Source: an uncultured Flavobacteriaceae bacterium (GTDB taxonomy: Bacteria; Bacteroidota; Bacteroidia; Flavobacteriales; Flavobacteriaceae). From it: a stretch of DNA of 64,000 nucleotides. Where the stretch lies: the NCBI GenBank assembly GCA_947486785.1, contig CANKUU010000004.1:1-64000 (forward strand), given 5' to 3'. Positions 20,204 to 29,346 of the stretch are shown here, in pieces; within the stretch, counting starts at the first letter, position 1; every line of letters starts with the position of its first letter. The position numbers and the translations under genes are program-made. The notes under the pieces were generated by a model, which had not been told where the DNA came from, made no database searches, and was given only the letters and a program-made list of their open reading frames with translations.

Positions 20204-20686
20204 ATGAATAAAATTATAATCGTATTGCTGGTTCTTCTCAATATTAGTTGCGACCAACTATCAAAGCGCATAGTTCGTAAGCATATAGCTGATCGTGAGA
20301 CCATTGAACTAATTGGCGAAAACTTTATTTTAACGAAAGTAGAAAACAGTGGCGCTATGTTAGGTTTTGGCGCTGATCTCTCTCCCCTACTAAAGCTAAT
20401 ATTTTTACAAATTTTACCTATTGCTGTTTTACTTATTTTACTCTACAGGATTCTAAATAATTCAATGATGAATAAGTGGCTCGTATTTGCCTTTGCTTGC
20501 GTTATTGGTGGAGGAATTGGAAATTTAATTGATAGAATCGCATACGGTCAAGTGACCGATTTTTTTCATATTGACTTTGGCGGATTTTTTAAAACTGGCG
20601 TTTTTAATATGGCTGATGTATCAGTAACCATGGGTGTACTTTTAATTCTCTTCTTAAATCTACGTAACCGACAATTAGAAATGTAG
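20204..20686 (+). CDS. lspA: Signal peptidase II (lipoprotein signal peptidase)
   Basis: Aspartic protease of the inner membrane that cleaves prolipoproteins before the lipidated cysteine; 160 residues with four membrane helices. Family motifs are seen: SCDQLSKRIV, LTKVENSGAMLGFG, GGGIGNLIDR with catalytic D110, and FNMADVSVTMG with catalytic D138. The helix before the first motif ends in NISC and mimics a lipobox, but DQxxK is the LspA motif. Several lipoproteins in this window are expected substrates. Its TAG stop overlaps the GTG start of the next gene by one base. Confidence 0.9.
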   Translation: MNKIIIVLLVLLNISCDQLSKRIVRKHIADRETIELIGENFILTKVENSGAMLGFGADLSPLLKLIFLQILPIAVLLILLYRILNNSMMNKWLVFAFACVIGGGIGNLIDRIAYGQVTDFFHIDFGGFFKTGVFNMADVSVTMGVLLILFLNLRNRQLEM

Positions 20687-21384
20687 TGGCAAATAAAATT
20701 ATTTCTACAACAGAGAACCTTCAAATTATTTATGAAGACAATCACCTCATAGCTATTAACAAAAGGCCTGGTGACCTCGTACAAGGCGATAAAACAGGTG
20801 ACACCCCACTTAGTGAATTGGTTAAGGCTTACCTAAAAAAAAAATACAACAAGCCAGGTAACGTATACTTAGGCGTTGCACATCGTTTAGATAGGCCCAC
20901 CTCTGGTATCGTAGTATTTGCTAAAACATCAAAAGCCCTACCAAGACTTAATAAATTATTTGCTGAAAAAGCTGCAAAAAAAACATATTGGGCGGTTGTA
21001 AAGCATATGCCGGAAAAACAACAAGACACTTTATCGCATTGGATGAAGCGAAACACCAAGCAAAACAAGTCTTATGCACATAGGAAAGAAGTACCTGAAA
21101 GTAAAAAAGCCATATTAGAGTACCAAATAATAAAAAAACTAGATAATTTTTATTTACTAGAGGTTAATTTAAAAACAGGAAGACATCATCAAATACGTTC
21201 GCAATTATCGGCAATAGGCTGTCCAATTAAAGGAGACTTAAAATATGGTTTTGACAGAAGCAATAAAGATGGTAGTATACACTTGCATGCCCGTAACCTA
21301 TCTTTCATTCATCCTGTAAAAAAAATAGCACTAGATTTATTGGCTAGTCCGCCGCATGATGCGCTTTGGAACGCTTGTTGCTAA
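20686..21384 (+). CDS. RluA-family RNA pseudouridine synthase
   Basis: Converts uridine to pseudouridine in rRNA or tRNA. It has 232 residues and no S4 domain. The catalytic motif HRLDRPTSGIVVFAKT carries nucleophile D69; the KTGRHHQIRSQLSAIGCPIKGD motif is also typical. It starts with GTG at 20686, overlapping the lspA stop (TAGTG), so the two are translationally coupled. The exact modified position cannot be read from the sequence. Confidence 0.92.
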   Translation: MANKIISTTENLQIIYEDNHLIAINKRPGDLVQGDKTGDTPLSELVKAYLKKKYNKPGNVYLGVAHRLDRPTSGIVVFAKTSKALPRLNKLFAEKAAKKTYWAVVKHMPEKQQDTLSHWMKRNTKQNKSYAHRKEVPESKKAILEYQIIKKLDNFYLLEVNLKTGRHHQIRSQLSAIGCPIKGDLKYGFDRSNKDGSIHLHARNLSFIHPVKKIALDLLASPPHDALWNACC

Positions 21385-21420
21385 TTTAGTTTATCAGTAA
21401 AATCATTTAAACCTTAAACC

Positions 21421-21969
21421 ATGATTAAAAAAATAGTTGCTCTTCTTTGCCTCTTTATCCTATCTGGTTGCAGCTCTTATAATTCTATCGATTCTTTTTA
21501 TGAAAAACATAAAAATGATAACGAAGTAACTGCTGTAAGAGTTCCTCGTTTTATGCTTTCTATGCTTGGAAATATCTCCCCTGAGATGAGCTCAATTATA
21601 GGAAACACCAAAGATCTGCGCTTTATGCAATTTTCGAGTACTACCGCTCAACGCACTAAATTGTTAAATGATCAAATGAATTTAATGACGGGTAGCTCTT
21701 TTAAAGAAGTATTTAGAAAAAATGATAATGAAAAAAGAAATGTGGTCGCTATTCGCGAAAAAAGAGACGCTGTAAAAGAAATTTTAATTTATAACAATAA
21801 CTCCGTCCAAGGTTCTTTTTTGTACTTCAATGGTAATTTTGACCCTGAGAAAGTAAGGCAAATTTCAAAAAATCAAGATTTTACAAAACTCAGTAATGGT
21901 ATTATCAATCAATTTAACATGAGTGGTACACCCGGTATCTATCCAAACAAAGTAGAGAATAAAAACTAG
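21421..21969 (+). CDS. DUF4252 lipoprotein
   Basis: A 182-residue lipoprotein, lipobox FILSGC with cysteine at about 17. The mature part fits DUF4252: an opening SIDSFYEKHKNDNEVTAVRVP, a helix-rich centre, and a closing beta stretch with IREKRDAVKEILIYNN. DUF4252 proteins are common in Bacteroidota, often near sigma factors; their function is unknown. Here no sigma factor is close. It follows the pseudouridine synthase by 36 bases and may be the last gene of the panB-lspA transcript. Confidence 0.8.
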   Translation: MIKKIVALLCLFILSGCSSYNSIDSFYEKHKNDNEVTAVRVPRFMLSMLGNISPEMSSIIGNTKDLRFMQFSSTTAQRTKLLNDQMNLMTGSSFKEVFRKNDNEKRNVVAIREKRDAVKEILIYNNNSVQGSFLYFNGNFDPEKVRQISKNQDFTKLSNGIINQFNMSGTPGIYPNKVENKN

Positions 21970-22464
21970 ATGAATTTTAAATATAAGTATACTTAAATTC
22001 GTACTTATAATTAAATACTTTAATCACTAAAAAACGGATATAAATTAACTGTTTATTCAATAAAAACAAAAATACACATGTTTTCAATTTAGTAAAATAG
22101 TTTAGTGCGGTTAATTCGTTTAACATTAAAATTCCAATTAATGATGAACATATTTTAAAGGTTTATCCTAGTTTATAGAGCGTACAAAAAATAAAGTTCA
22201 AAATATTGAACTACCAAGCTTAATCCCAATTTTGTCTTTTGTAAACTAATCGACTAAAAGACAACAACTTTTAAAAATGTTATTTCTGTCTTTTTTCGGC
22301 TAATAAACTAGCCCCTAAGTTTACCAAAGATTAATTTACAATGGTAATTTAAATACAGAATGAGCAGCTAAGAACTGCTTCGTATAAAGCGATTTTTCAA
22401 AAGTGTTTTTTTTTATATTTAATCATAAAAAAAGAATAGCTAACCTTTTAATCTATTTAACAAG
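21970..22464. other. Intergenic, no gene recognised
   Basis: About 495 bases, AT-rich, between the DUF4252 gene and the Crp/Fnr-type regulator. No open frame of note, no strong terminator and no RNA gene. It probably contains the regulator promoter, which I cannot define. Confidence 0.45.
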
Positions 22465-23040
22465 TTGAAAGAATTAATTAAAAAAATAAGAAGTAAGATA
22501 GATTTAAGCCAAGCTGCTGAGAAATATCTTTATTCAATTTCAAAAAAGAAAACTGTTGCCAAAGAATCGATATTAATTCGGCAAGGGCAGCCAGTTAAAA
22601 AGATATTCTATGTAACTGAAGGTTGTTTACGATCATACTGTGTTGATAAAAACGGAAAAGAACATACCCTTCAATTTGCAATTAAAAACTGGTGGATTAG
22701 TGATTATATAGCTATTCATAATAATGAGGTTGCAACACTCACTATTGAATGTCTTTCCGAATCGAAAATTATTGAGTTTAAAGCTAAGGAATTAAGTGGT
22801 GTACTCACGCTTTTTCCTGAATACGAACCTTTTCAAAGGTTTATTTTAGAGCGTCATGTGGTTAGCCTACATCGAAGAATTTTAAATCAGCTTCAATTGA
22901 CAGCTTCAGAACGATACCTTCTATTTTTAGAAGAATATCCAAATACTGAGCAGTTTACAAGAAATTATCATATTGCCTCCTATTTAGGAATAACTCAAGA
23001 GAGCTTGAGCCGTATTCGAGCTGAAAAAACAAAAAAATAA
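22465..23040 (+). CDS. Crp/Fnr-family transcriptional regulator
   Basis: A 191-residue regulator. The N-terminal cNMP-binding-like beta barrel (about 20-130) has RQGQPVKKIFYVTEGCLRSY and EHTLQFAIKNWWISDY. The C-terminal helix-turn-helix ends with HIASYLGITQESLSRIRAE. This group in Bacteroidota generally lacks the cAMP arginine, and I see no canonical phosphate-binding cassette here, so the ligand is unknown. The start is TTG at 22465; no in-frame ATG lies near. The MDR oxidoreductase follows after 71 bases and may be its target. Confidence 0.87.
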   Translation: MKELIKKIRSKIDLSQAAEKYLYSISKKKTVAKESILIRQGQPVKKIFYVTEGCLRSYCVDKNGKEHTLQFAIKNWWISDYIAIHNNEVATLTIECLSESKIIEFKAKELSGVLTLFPEYEPFQRFILERHVVSLHRRILNQLQLTASERYLLFLEEYPNTEQFTRNYHIASYLGITQESLSRIRAEKTKK

Positions 23041-23081
23041 CTTTTTTACCATAGGTCAATTTTTACTAAAACCTATACTTC

Positions 23082-23089
23082 TATTTTTG
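23082..23089 (+). promoter_or_regulatory. Candidate -7 element of the MDR-hchA operon
   Basis: TATTTTTG fits the Bacteroidota TAnnTTTG consensus and ends 22 bases before the ATG. No good -33 TTG is present at the expected distance. Confidence 0.45.
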
Positions 23090-23111
23090 TGTCAAATAAG
23101 ATTTAACAGAT

Positions 23112-24101
23112 ATGAAAATGAAAGCTTTACAATTAATAAAATATGGGGAAATTGAAGAAAGTTTGGTTTTTAATGAAGTAAATAAACCTAAACCAGCTGC
23201 AAAAGATCTTTTAGTAGAGGTTAAAGCTGCAGCAATTAACCCCATCGACAAAAGCATAATTTTAGGAAACTTACAAAATATGTTGCCTATTGCTTTACCA
23301 AGCACTTTAGCTTATGATGTAAGCGGTGTAGTTATCGAAAAAGGCGCAAATGTCGTTGATTTCAAAGTTGGAGATTTGATATACGCTAGAGTACCGCAAG
23401 AACAAATGGGAACCATTGCTGAATTTGTTACCGTGGCTAGTAATGCAGTTGCTAAAAAACCAGGTAATCTCTCTTTTGAAGAAGCAGCAAGCCTACCTTT
23501 GGCAGGGCTTACAGCTATGCAATCTTTAGATTATGCGAAAATCAAAAAAAACGATACTATATTAATTCATGCGGGTTCGGGTGGTGTAGGCAGCTTTGCC
23601 ATACAATATGCAAAAGCTAAGGGAGCTTATGTTTATACCACAACAAGTACAACAAACGTTGAGTGGGTAAAAAATCTTGGTGCAGATACAGTTATTGATT
23701 ACAAAACAGAAGATTATAAAGCTATTGTAAAAAATGTAGATATTGTATTTGACACTCTTGGTAAGGATTATTCCGTAGAAGCTTTTAACGTAATTAAAAA
23801 AGGCGGAAAAGTTGTAAGTGTAGCTGGCCCTTTAGATGAGGATAGTGCGAAATTGTTTGGTTTTCATGATTACAAATTACCCCCAGAGTTAACAAAGCAA
23901 ATAGCTTCCAAAGAGGCTCAGTATAAATTTATATTCATGCATCCAAATGGAGCGCATTTAAACGAAATAAAAACCATGGTCGAAGATGAGAAAATACAAC
24001 CTATCATTGACAGAGTATATCCGTTTTCGGATAGTATTTCGGCATTTACCCACTTGGCATCAGGCAGAGCAAAAGGAAAAATAGTAATAAAAATAAATTA
24101 A
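23112..24101 (+). CDS. NADP-dependent MDR oxidoreductase (quinone reductase-like)
   Basis: Medium-chain dehydrogenase/reductase without zinc ligands, 329 residues. The N-terminal GroES-like part has AAAINPIDKSIILG and LAYDVSGVV. The nucleotide-binding part has ILIHAGSGGVGSFAIQYAKAKGA, the AGxGGVG form typical of NADPH quinone reductases. Such enzymes reduce quinones or enones and help against electrophile stress. It lies between a Crp/Fnr-type regulator and an HchA-like gene (4 bases apart), which suggests a detoxification operon. Confidence 0.9.
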   Translation: MKMKALQLIKYGEIEESLVFNEVNKPKPAAKDLLVEVKAAAINPIDKSIILGNLQNMLPIALPSTLAYDVSGVVIEKGANVVDFKVGDLIYARVPQEQMGTIAEFVTVASNAVAKKPGNLSFEEAASLPLAGLTAMQSLDYAKIKKNDTILIHAGSGGVGSFAIQYAKAKGAYVYTTTSTTNVEWVKNLGADTVIDYKTEDYKAIVKNVDIVFDTLGKDYSVEAFNVIKKGGKVVSVAGPLDEDSAKLFGFHDYKLPPELTKQIASKEAQYKFIFMHPNGAHLNEIKTMVEDEKIQPIIDRVYPFSDSISAFTHLASGRAKGKIVIKIN

Positions 24102-24105
24102 TAAT

Positions 24106-24963
24106 ATGTTGAAAAAATTATTAGGTATCGCACCAAAATTAGAGGCTGATGGGTCTTATAGCCCTTCCAAAGTAGCATTGAAATTATCAACCTCAGACAC
24201 TTCCGATTATGAGAATGTATCCTATTCAAAATACCAAGGAAAAAAGTCTAAAATTGTAGTCATTTTCACTGAGCAAAAAAATATGAAAATGAAAAATGGA
24301 AAGCTATTTTCAACTGGAAACCATCCTATTGAAGCTTTAGTACCATTACTACATTTAAAAAACGCAGGTTTCGATTTTGAGATTGTAACACCCACCGGAA
24401 AACCAGTTGTTTTTGAAATGTGGGCTTTTCCTAAAAAAGATAAACATGTTAATGCCATCTACAATCAATACAAAGCTGAATTTGAGAAACCAAAAGCCCT
24501 AGCTAGTTTTATTGAAAATGAGTTTGAAAATAGCGCTTCATATGCAGCCGTATTTATACCAGGTGGTCATGGTGCTATGCTAGGAATACCTGAAGACAAA
24601 AACGTTCAAAAAACCTTAAACTGGGCTTACAATAAAAATTTATATACCATTACCTTATGTCATGGTCCGGGTTCATTATTATCAACAACTTTAGACGGAC
24701 AACCCTTCTTATACAAAGGATATAATATGGCTGTTTTTCCAGATGCTGTAGATAAACAAACCCCAATGATTGGTTACCTCCCCGGACATATGCCTTTTGG
24801 TTTATCAGAAAAATTAGAAAAACTTGGTGCCAAGTTAATGAATACTAAATCAGATAAAACCGTATGTGTAGATCGAAAATTAATTACTGGCGCAAGTCCC
24901 CTAGCATCTAACGAATTAGGAAAACTAGCGGCAAATACATTGTTAAAAGAGTTAGATTCTTGA
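24106..24963 (+). CDS. hchA: Hsp31/HchA-type DJ-1 superfamily protein (glyoxalase III / deglycase)
   Basis: A 285-residue DJ-1/PfpI superfamily protein closely resembling E. coli Hsp31. Shared segments are GKLFSTGNHPIEAL, FEMWAFPKKDK, FIPGGHGAMLGIPE, ITLCHGPGSLL with nucleophile C185, AFPDAVDKQTP-like VFPDAVDKQTP, and the end ASNELGKLAAN. E76 in the HPIEAL motif would complete the active site with the following histidine. Hsp31 proteins convert methylglyoxal to lactate without glutathione and have chaperone activity. It is co-transcribed with the oxidoreductase upstream and followed by a strong hairpin. Confidence 0.9.
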   Translation: MLKKLLGIAPKLEADGSYSPSKVALKLSTSDTSDYENVSYSKYQGKKSKIVVIFTEQKNMKMKNGKLFSTGNHPIEALVPLLHLKNAGFDFEIVTPTGKPVVFEMWAFPKKDKHVNAIYNQYKAEFEKPKALASFIENEFENSASYAAVFIPGGHGAMLGIPEDKNVQKTLNWAYNKNLYTITLCHGPGSLLSTTLDGQPFLYKGYNMAVFPDAVDKQTPMIGYLPGHMPFGLSEKLEKLGAKLMNTKSDKTVCVDRKLITGASPLASNELGKLAANTLLKELDS

Positions 24964-24980
24964 TATTGGAAATAGCTTCA

Positions 24981-25025
24981 TAAATTGAACTGGGATATTG
25001 CTAAGCAGTATCCCAGTTCAATTTA
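24981..25025. terminator. Long perfect hairpin after hchA
   Basis: A perfect 17-bp inverted repeat (TAAATTGAACTGGGATA with its complement at 25009-25025) around an 11-base loop that can itself pair (TGC with GCA). It begins 18 bases after the hchA stop. No long T run follows on the plus strand, so it is either a terminator or an mRNA 3'-end stabiliser. Confidence 0.75.
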
Positions 25026-25245
25026 ATATTATCCTAAACTCAGCGCTACCTTATTATTATGGTTCTCACATCCAAAAAATAGCCCTTGTACATTTATAAT
25101 GTGAGAATTTTAAACAGATTAGGAATGCTCTTTTCTGGTAAATAATTTTTTAGCTTTTTTTGTCCCTATCCTAACAAAAAAACGCAGCACATACTCGTAA
25201 TGTACAAAGTATACCTAGGCGAACTATCTAGCTGAACTACCACAT

Positions 25246-26790
25246 TTAACGGGTGAGTAATTTTGATTTTTCTCTAATAATTTCAGAAACAGGTTTTTTT
25301 TGTAAATGACTTTCTAACCAAGAAATGACATCTAAGTAAAGAAACGCTCTTTTTTCATAAGGGTGATCTTCATATTTCTTTAACTCTTTATGTAGTTTTT
25401 CAAACTCTTTATGAAGATCTGTTGGGTATATATTACCCAAGTTTCGTAAAAATTTTATCATCTCTTTTTGCACTTCATGCAAGTCATCCATTTTAAGCAA
25501 AAATTTATAAGTGCTTTTAAGTTGAATTTCTAAGTGATAATCCATTCCTGCCTCATAATGTGCAACTAAACTTAATACTCTAGCAAAGCATAAAAGATCT
25601 TCACGCATTTTTAGGTTTTTGTTTTCAATAATTCGTTTTAAATATTGAATACAAATTTTATTTTCCCCCATACCAAAATACAAACATGCAATTTTGTAGT
25701 ACAATAACATTATATGATGTGCATCAATACGGTCTTTATGTTTTTCAATACCATATTCTATGATACGCACTAAGTACTCGCCTTGTTTAAAAGTACCCTC
25801 TAAAAAATGTAAATTAAGCTTATTTGAATTTGTATAAACAAAAGCAAGAGAAGTAATATTATCATTATTTGGGAAAATTTTACTGCTTACCATAGCCTCC
25901 ATACGTTCTAAAACTTCTTTAAACTGAGAACTGTATTTTACATAAAAAAGCGACTCTAATAAATAATGGTTTCCTTTTAAAAAAAATACCGGGTTTAAAT
26001 AAATCATCTCTTTATGCTCATAAAACAAGGAAACCCACTTGTGTGCGTATTTATAACAAGACAAAAAATCTTGAATTAGAAAGCTATACCATAAATGAGC
26101 TTTGTACAACCATAACTTTTCTCTAAAGCCAAGTTTCTTAATGTCGTATACCGGTAATTGTTTCTCGAAATAATTTCTAACCCTTTTTATATCATCATCA
26201 CTTCTTGCGTAACCTACTTTTAACATCCAGCCATAAAGCTGTAAAGAGAGGTTAGAAAGTTTGCTGGTCATTAAATTTTGAGCAGAGAGTTCTTTTGCTT
26301 GAATGGCTAATTCATCTGCCCTGTGGGGAATACTACGTGTAATATATTGTGTTTCAATAATTTTTTCGAGTTCAACAATCTCATAGGCTACATTTTTTTC
26401 TTCATTTTCAATGGCCGTATTTTTTGCCTTATCCAGTATTTTTAGGCTCTGTTTATACAAACCTTTTTGATACAAAATGGTAGCAAAATCTAGCTGTTCT
26501 CGTAATTGAACTCGAATATTTTGATTTACTGGATTTAGTCTTAAGCTAATTAAAATTTGTTTATATAAGTGAGCTTTAAGGTTAGATAACTGTGATTTTT
26601 TAACGATACCACTTGCTAAAATAACCTTCTCGCTATAGTTTTTCATTTTGTCCATTATATTGAACAAAGCAATAAATTTTGCATTGGTATTAACTCCCAA
26701 ACGCCCTGCATAGAGCTTAAATTGCCGCTTTTCAGATTTCGAAAGTGATTTTACCAGTACAAAAAGGGCGTCTTTATTGACTGTTGTCAT
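25246..26790 (-). CDS. Conserved helical-repeat protein of unknown function
   Basis: A 514-residue, wholly helical protein with no signal peptide. It begins MTTVNKDALFVLVKSLSKSE and continues with TPR-like helix pairs, for example FATILYQKGLYKQSLKILDK and ACLYFGMGENKICIQYLKR. No catalytic motif is seen. Long helical proteins with this SLSKSEKRQFKLY opening recur in Bacteroidota, but I know no function. It is transcribed divergently from leuA with about 150 bases between. A regulatory or scaffold role is possible but not shown. Confidence 0.7.
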   Translation of the reverse strand: MTTVNKDALFVLVKSLSKSEKRQFKLYAGRLGVNTNAKFIALFNIMDKMKNYSEKVILASGIVKKSQLSNLKAHLYKQILISLRLNPVNQNIRVQLREQLDFATILYQKGLYKQSLKILDKAKNTAIENEEKNVAYEIVELEKIIETQYITRSIPHRADELAIQAKELSAQNLMTSKLSNLSLQLYGWMLKVGYARSDDDIKRVRNYFEKQLPVYDIKKLGFREKLWLYKAHLWYSFLIQDFLSCYKYAHKWVSLFYEHKEMIYLNPVFFLKGNHYLLESLFYVKYSSQFKEVLERMEAMVSSKIFPNNDNITSLAFVYTNSNKLNLHFLEGTFKQGEYLVRIIEYGIEKHKDRIDAHHIMLLYYKIACLYFGMGENKICIQYLKRIIENKNLKMREDLLCFARVLSLVAHYEAGMDYHLEIQLKSTYKFLLKMDDLHEVQKEMIKFLRNLGNIYPTDLHKEFEKLHKELKKYEDHPYEKRAFLYLDVISWLESHLQKKPVSEIIREKSKLLTR

Positions 26791-26939
26791 CGTAAAAAAA
26801 AAAGTTTAAGTAAGTGTTATTCAAAATTTTAATGTCTTACAAAGCTCTTAAGTGTTGTAAATCCTGTATACTTTTTTAGGAGGTTTGCGCTATTGGTCAT
26901 ATATTCGTAATGTGTTCATAAAACTACACAAATAATGTG

Positions 26940-28112
26940 ATGAGTAAAGATAAAGTTCAAATATTTGATACCACCCTTCGAGATGGCGAACAAGTACCGG
27001 GGTGCAAACTAGATGCGAATCAAAAACTTGTTATTGCCGAACGTTTAGACAATTTGGGTGTTGACACTATAGAGGCAGGCTTTCCTATATCGAGCCCAGG
27101 AGACTTCAATTCTGTATATGAAATAGCTAAACTTGTTAAAAATGCTACGGTTTGTGGATTAACCAGAGCGGTAAAAAATGATATCAAAACTGCTGCTGAA
27201 GCCTTAAAACCGGCAATAAGACCAAGAATTCATACTGGAATAGGAACTTCAGATTCTCACATAAAGTACAAATTTAACTCTAATAGAGATGCCATTATTG
27301 AACGAGCTGTAGCCGCTGTTAAATATGCAAAGACCTTTGTTGAAGATGTTGAGTTTTATGCGGAAGATGCAGGTAGAACAGATAACGAATTTCTTGCGCG
27401 TGTTTGTGAAGCCGTTGTCGCCGCTGGCGCGACTGTTTTAAATATTCCTGATACTACAGGGTATTGTTTACCAGAAGAATATGGCGAAAAAATGAAATAC
27501 CTAAAAGAAAATGTTAAAGGCATACATAAAGCCATACTTTCTTGCCATTGCCATAATGATTTGGGTTTAGCAACTGCTAATTCTATTGCTGGTGTTATGA
27601 ATGGAGCGCGACAAATAGAGTGTACCATAAACGGAATTGGCGAAAGAGCTGGCAATACCTCTCTCGAAGAGGTGGTTATGATTTTACGCCAGCATCCAAA
27701 TTTAAATTTAGATACTCGAATAAATAGTAAATTATTATACAGTACCAGCCAAATGGTTTCTCAAAAAATGGGAATGATGGTACAACCAAACAAAGCTATT
27801 GTTGGCGCTAATGCTTTTGCACATAGTTCGGGCATTCATCAAGACGGAGTAATTAAAAATAGAGAGACCTATGAGATTATTGACCCTGCAGATGTTGGGG
27901 TAGATGAATCTTCTATCGTTTTAACCGCAAGAAGTGGTAGAGCAGCATTAGCTTACAGAGCGAAATTAGTAGGTTACGAATTAACAAAAGTTGAACTAGA
28001 TCAAGTATATCAAGAGTTTTTAAAATTTGCAGATAAGAATAAAGAAATCTTAGATGCCGATATTCATACAATTATTAGCGCTACTGACGTAGCCATAGAA
28101 AAACAAGGTTAA
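26940..28112 (+). CDS. leuA: 2-isopropylmalate synthase LeuA (short form)
   Basis: Condenses acetyl-CoA with 2-oxoisovalerate, first committed step of leucine synthesis. It has 390 residues from the ATG at 26940; a GTG directly before it (26937) is also possible. Catalytic motifs: [16 protein letters not shown] (metal-binding aspartate), [14 protein letters not shown] (metal-binding histidines) and [13 protein letters not shown]. It lacks the C-terminal leucine-binding LeuA dimer domain of the 500-residue enzymes, so feedback control by that route is not expected. leuB follows with a one-base overlap. Homocitrate or citramalate synthase are less likely given leuB. Confidence 0.9.
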   Translation: MSKDKVQIFDTTLRDGEQVPGCKLDANQKLVIAERLDNLGVDTIEAGFPISSPGDFNSVYEIAKLVKNATVCGLTRAVKNDIKTAAEALKPAIRPRIHTGIGTSDSHIKYKFNSNRDAIIERAVAAVKYAKTFVEDVEFYAEDAGRTDNEFLARVCEAVVAAGATVLNIPDTTGYCLPEEYGEKMKYLKENVKGIHKAILSCHCHNDLGLATANSIAGVMNGARQIECTINGIGERAGNTSLEEVVMILRQHPNLNLDTRINSKLLYSTSQMVSQKMGMMVQPNKAIVGANAFAHSSGIHQDGVIKNRETYEIIDPADVGVDESSIVLTARSGRAALAYRAKLVGYELTKVELDQVYQEFLKFADKNKEILDADIHTIISATDVAIEKQG

Positions 28113-29230
28113 TGCAACTTAACATTGCTCTTTTAAAAGGTGACGGAATCGGCCCAGAGGTTTTAAACCAAGCTATTAAATGCCTTAAAGCTGTTGAAGA
28201 AACATTTAATCATCAGTTTAAATTTACTGAGGCTGAAGTTGGGGCTATAGCTATAGCCAACTCTGGGGTGCCTTTAACCGAAAAAACTATTACCATTTGT
28301 AAATCTTCTGATGCAATTCTTTTTGGTGCTATCGGTGAATTAGAATTTGACAATAACCCTGATGCAAAAGTTAGACCCGAGCAGGCTCTTCTAAAACTAA
28401 GAAAAGAATTGGGTTTGTATGCAAATATAAGACCCGTTAAAGTTTTTGCTGACTTAGTAGAAAATTCGTTACTGCCAAAAAAAATAATTACTGGTACAGA
28501 TTTAGTTATATATCGTGAATTAACAGGTGGAATTTATTTCGGTAAAAAAAGCTTGAGTAAAGATGGTACTGTTGCTTCAGACCTTTGTGAATATTCTGAA
28601 GAAAAAATTACACGCATAGCACACATGGCTTTTAAATCTGCAAAACGCAGAAAACAAAAACTCACACTTGTAGATAAAGCTAATGTTTTAGAAACCTCTA
28701 GATTATGGAGAAAGATTGTAACAGAAATTGCAAAAAGCTACCCAGAAGTTCAGCTTGAATGTCTTTTTATAGATAACGCAATCATACAATTGACTATGAA
28801 CCCTTCTAAATTTGATGTCATATTAACGGATAATATGTTTGGTGACATTATTACAAGCTTAGGTAGTGTTATCATTGGCTCTGTAGGTTTATTGCCTTCT
28901 GCATCAATAGGTGATAAGAACGCTATGTTTGCTCCCTTTCATGGCTCTTACCCTCAGGCGACAGGAAAAAATATAGCAAACCCAGTAGCATCAATTTTTA
29001 GTGCAGTTTTACTTTTACAGCATTTTAACCTTCATGAGGAGGCTATTGCAGTGTCAAGAGCTATTCAAAAATCATTTAAAAAAGGAATAACTACTACTGA
29101 TATACTGGGTAGTAATAAATATGGCACCAATGCTGTTGGAGATTTCATCGCTGCGAACATTGTTGATTCTGATGAAAATTTAAGCCTTAATTATGAAAAC
29201 ATTGGGTTAGGAAGATCTACGATTATTTAA
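28112..29230 (+). CDS. leuB: 3-isopropylmalate dehydrogenase LeuB
   Basis: NAD-dependent oxidative decarboxylase of 3-isopropylmalate, 372 residues. Seen: ALLKGDGIGPEVLNQA, RPEQALLKLRKELGLYANIRPVK, RELTGGIYFG, the catalytic lysine in LVDKANVLETSRLWR, and the metal-binding DVILTDNMFGDIITS; the closing HGSYPQATGKNIANP is also typical. Its start overlaps the leuA stop (TAATG), indicating coupled translation. leuC and leuD are not in the window. Confidence 0.95.
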   Translation: MQLNIALLKGDGIGPEVLNQAIKCLKAVEETFNHQFKFTEAEVGAIAIANSGVPLTEKTITICKSSDAILFGAIGELEFDNNPDAKVRPEQALLKLRKELGLYANIRPVKVFADLVENSLLPKKIITGTDLVIYRELTGGIYFGKKSLSKDGTVASDLCEYSEEKITRIAHMAFKSAKRRKQKLTLVDKANVLETSRLWRKIVTEIAKSYPEVQLECLFIDNAIIQLTMNPSKFDVILTDNMFGDIITSLGSVIIGSVGLLPSASIGDKNAMFAPFHGSYPQATGKNIANPVASIFSAVLLLQHFNLHEEAIAVSRAIQKSFKKGITTTDILGSNKYGTNAVGDFIAANIVDSDENLSLNYENIGLGRSTII

Positions 29231-29346
29231 GGTAAAAACGCTACAATTTAAATAAAACCTTACGTATAAAACTTAGAAAACTGCAAAACTTCGTTCAACA
29301 TTTAATAAGGCTCATTTTTCGCCTACAATAGCCTAGTTTAAAAAAA

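Noticed and set aside
20204-20260. LspA protein as a lipoprotein
   Set aside because: The NISC sequence looks like a lipobox, but it is part of the conserved SCDQxxK motif of signal peptidase II and four membrane helices follow.
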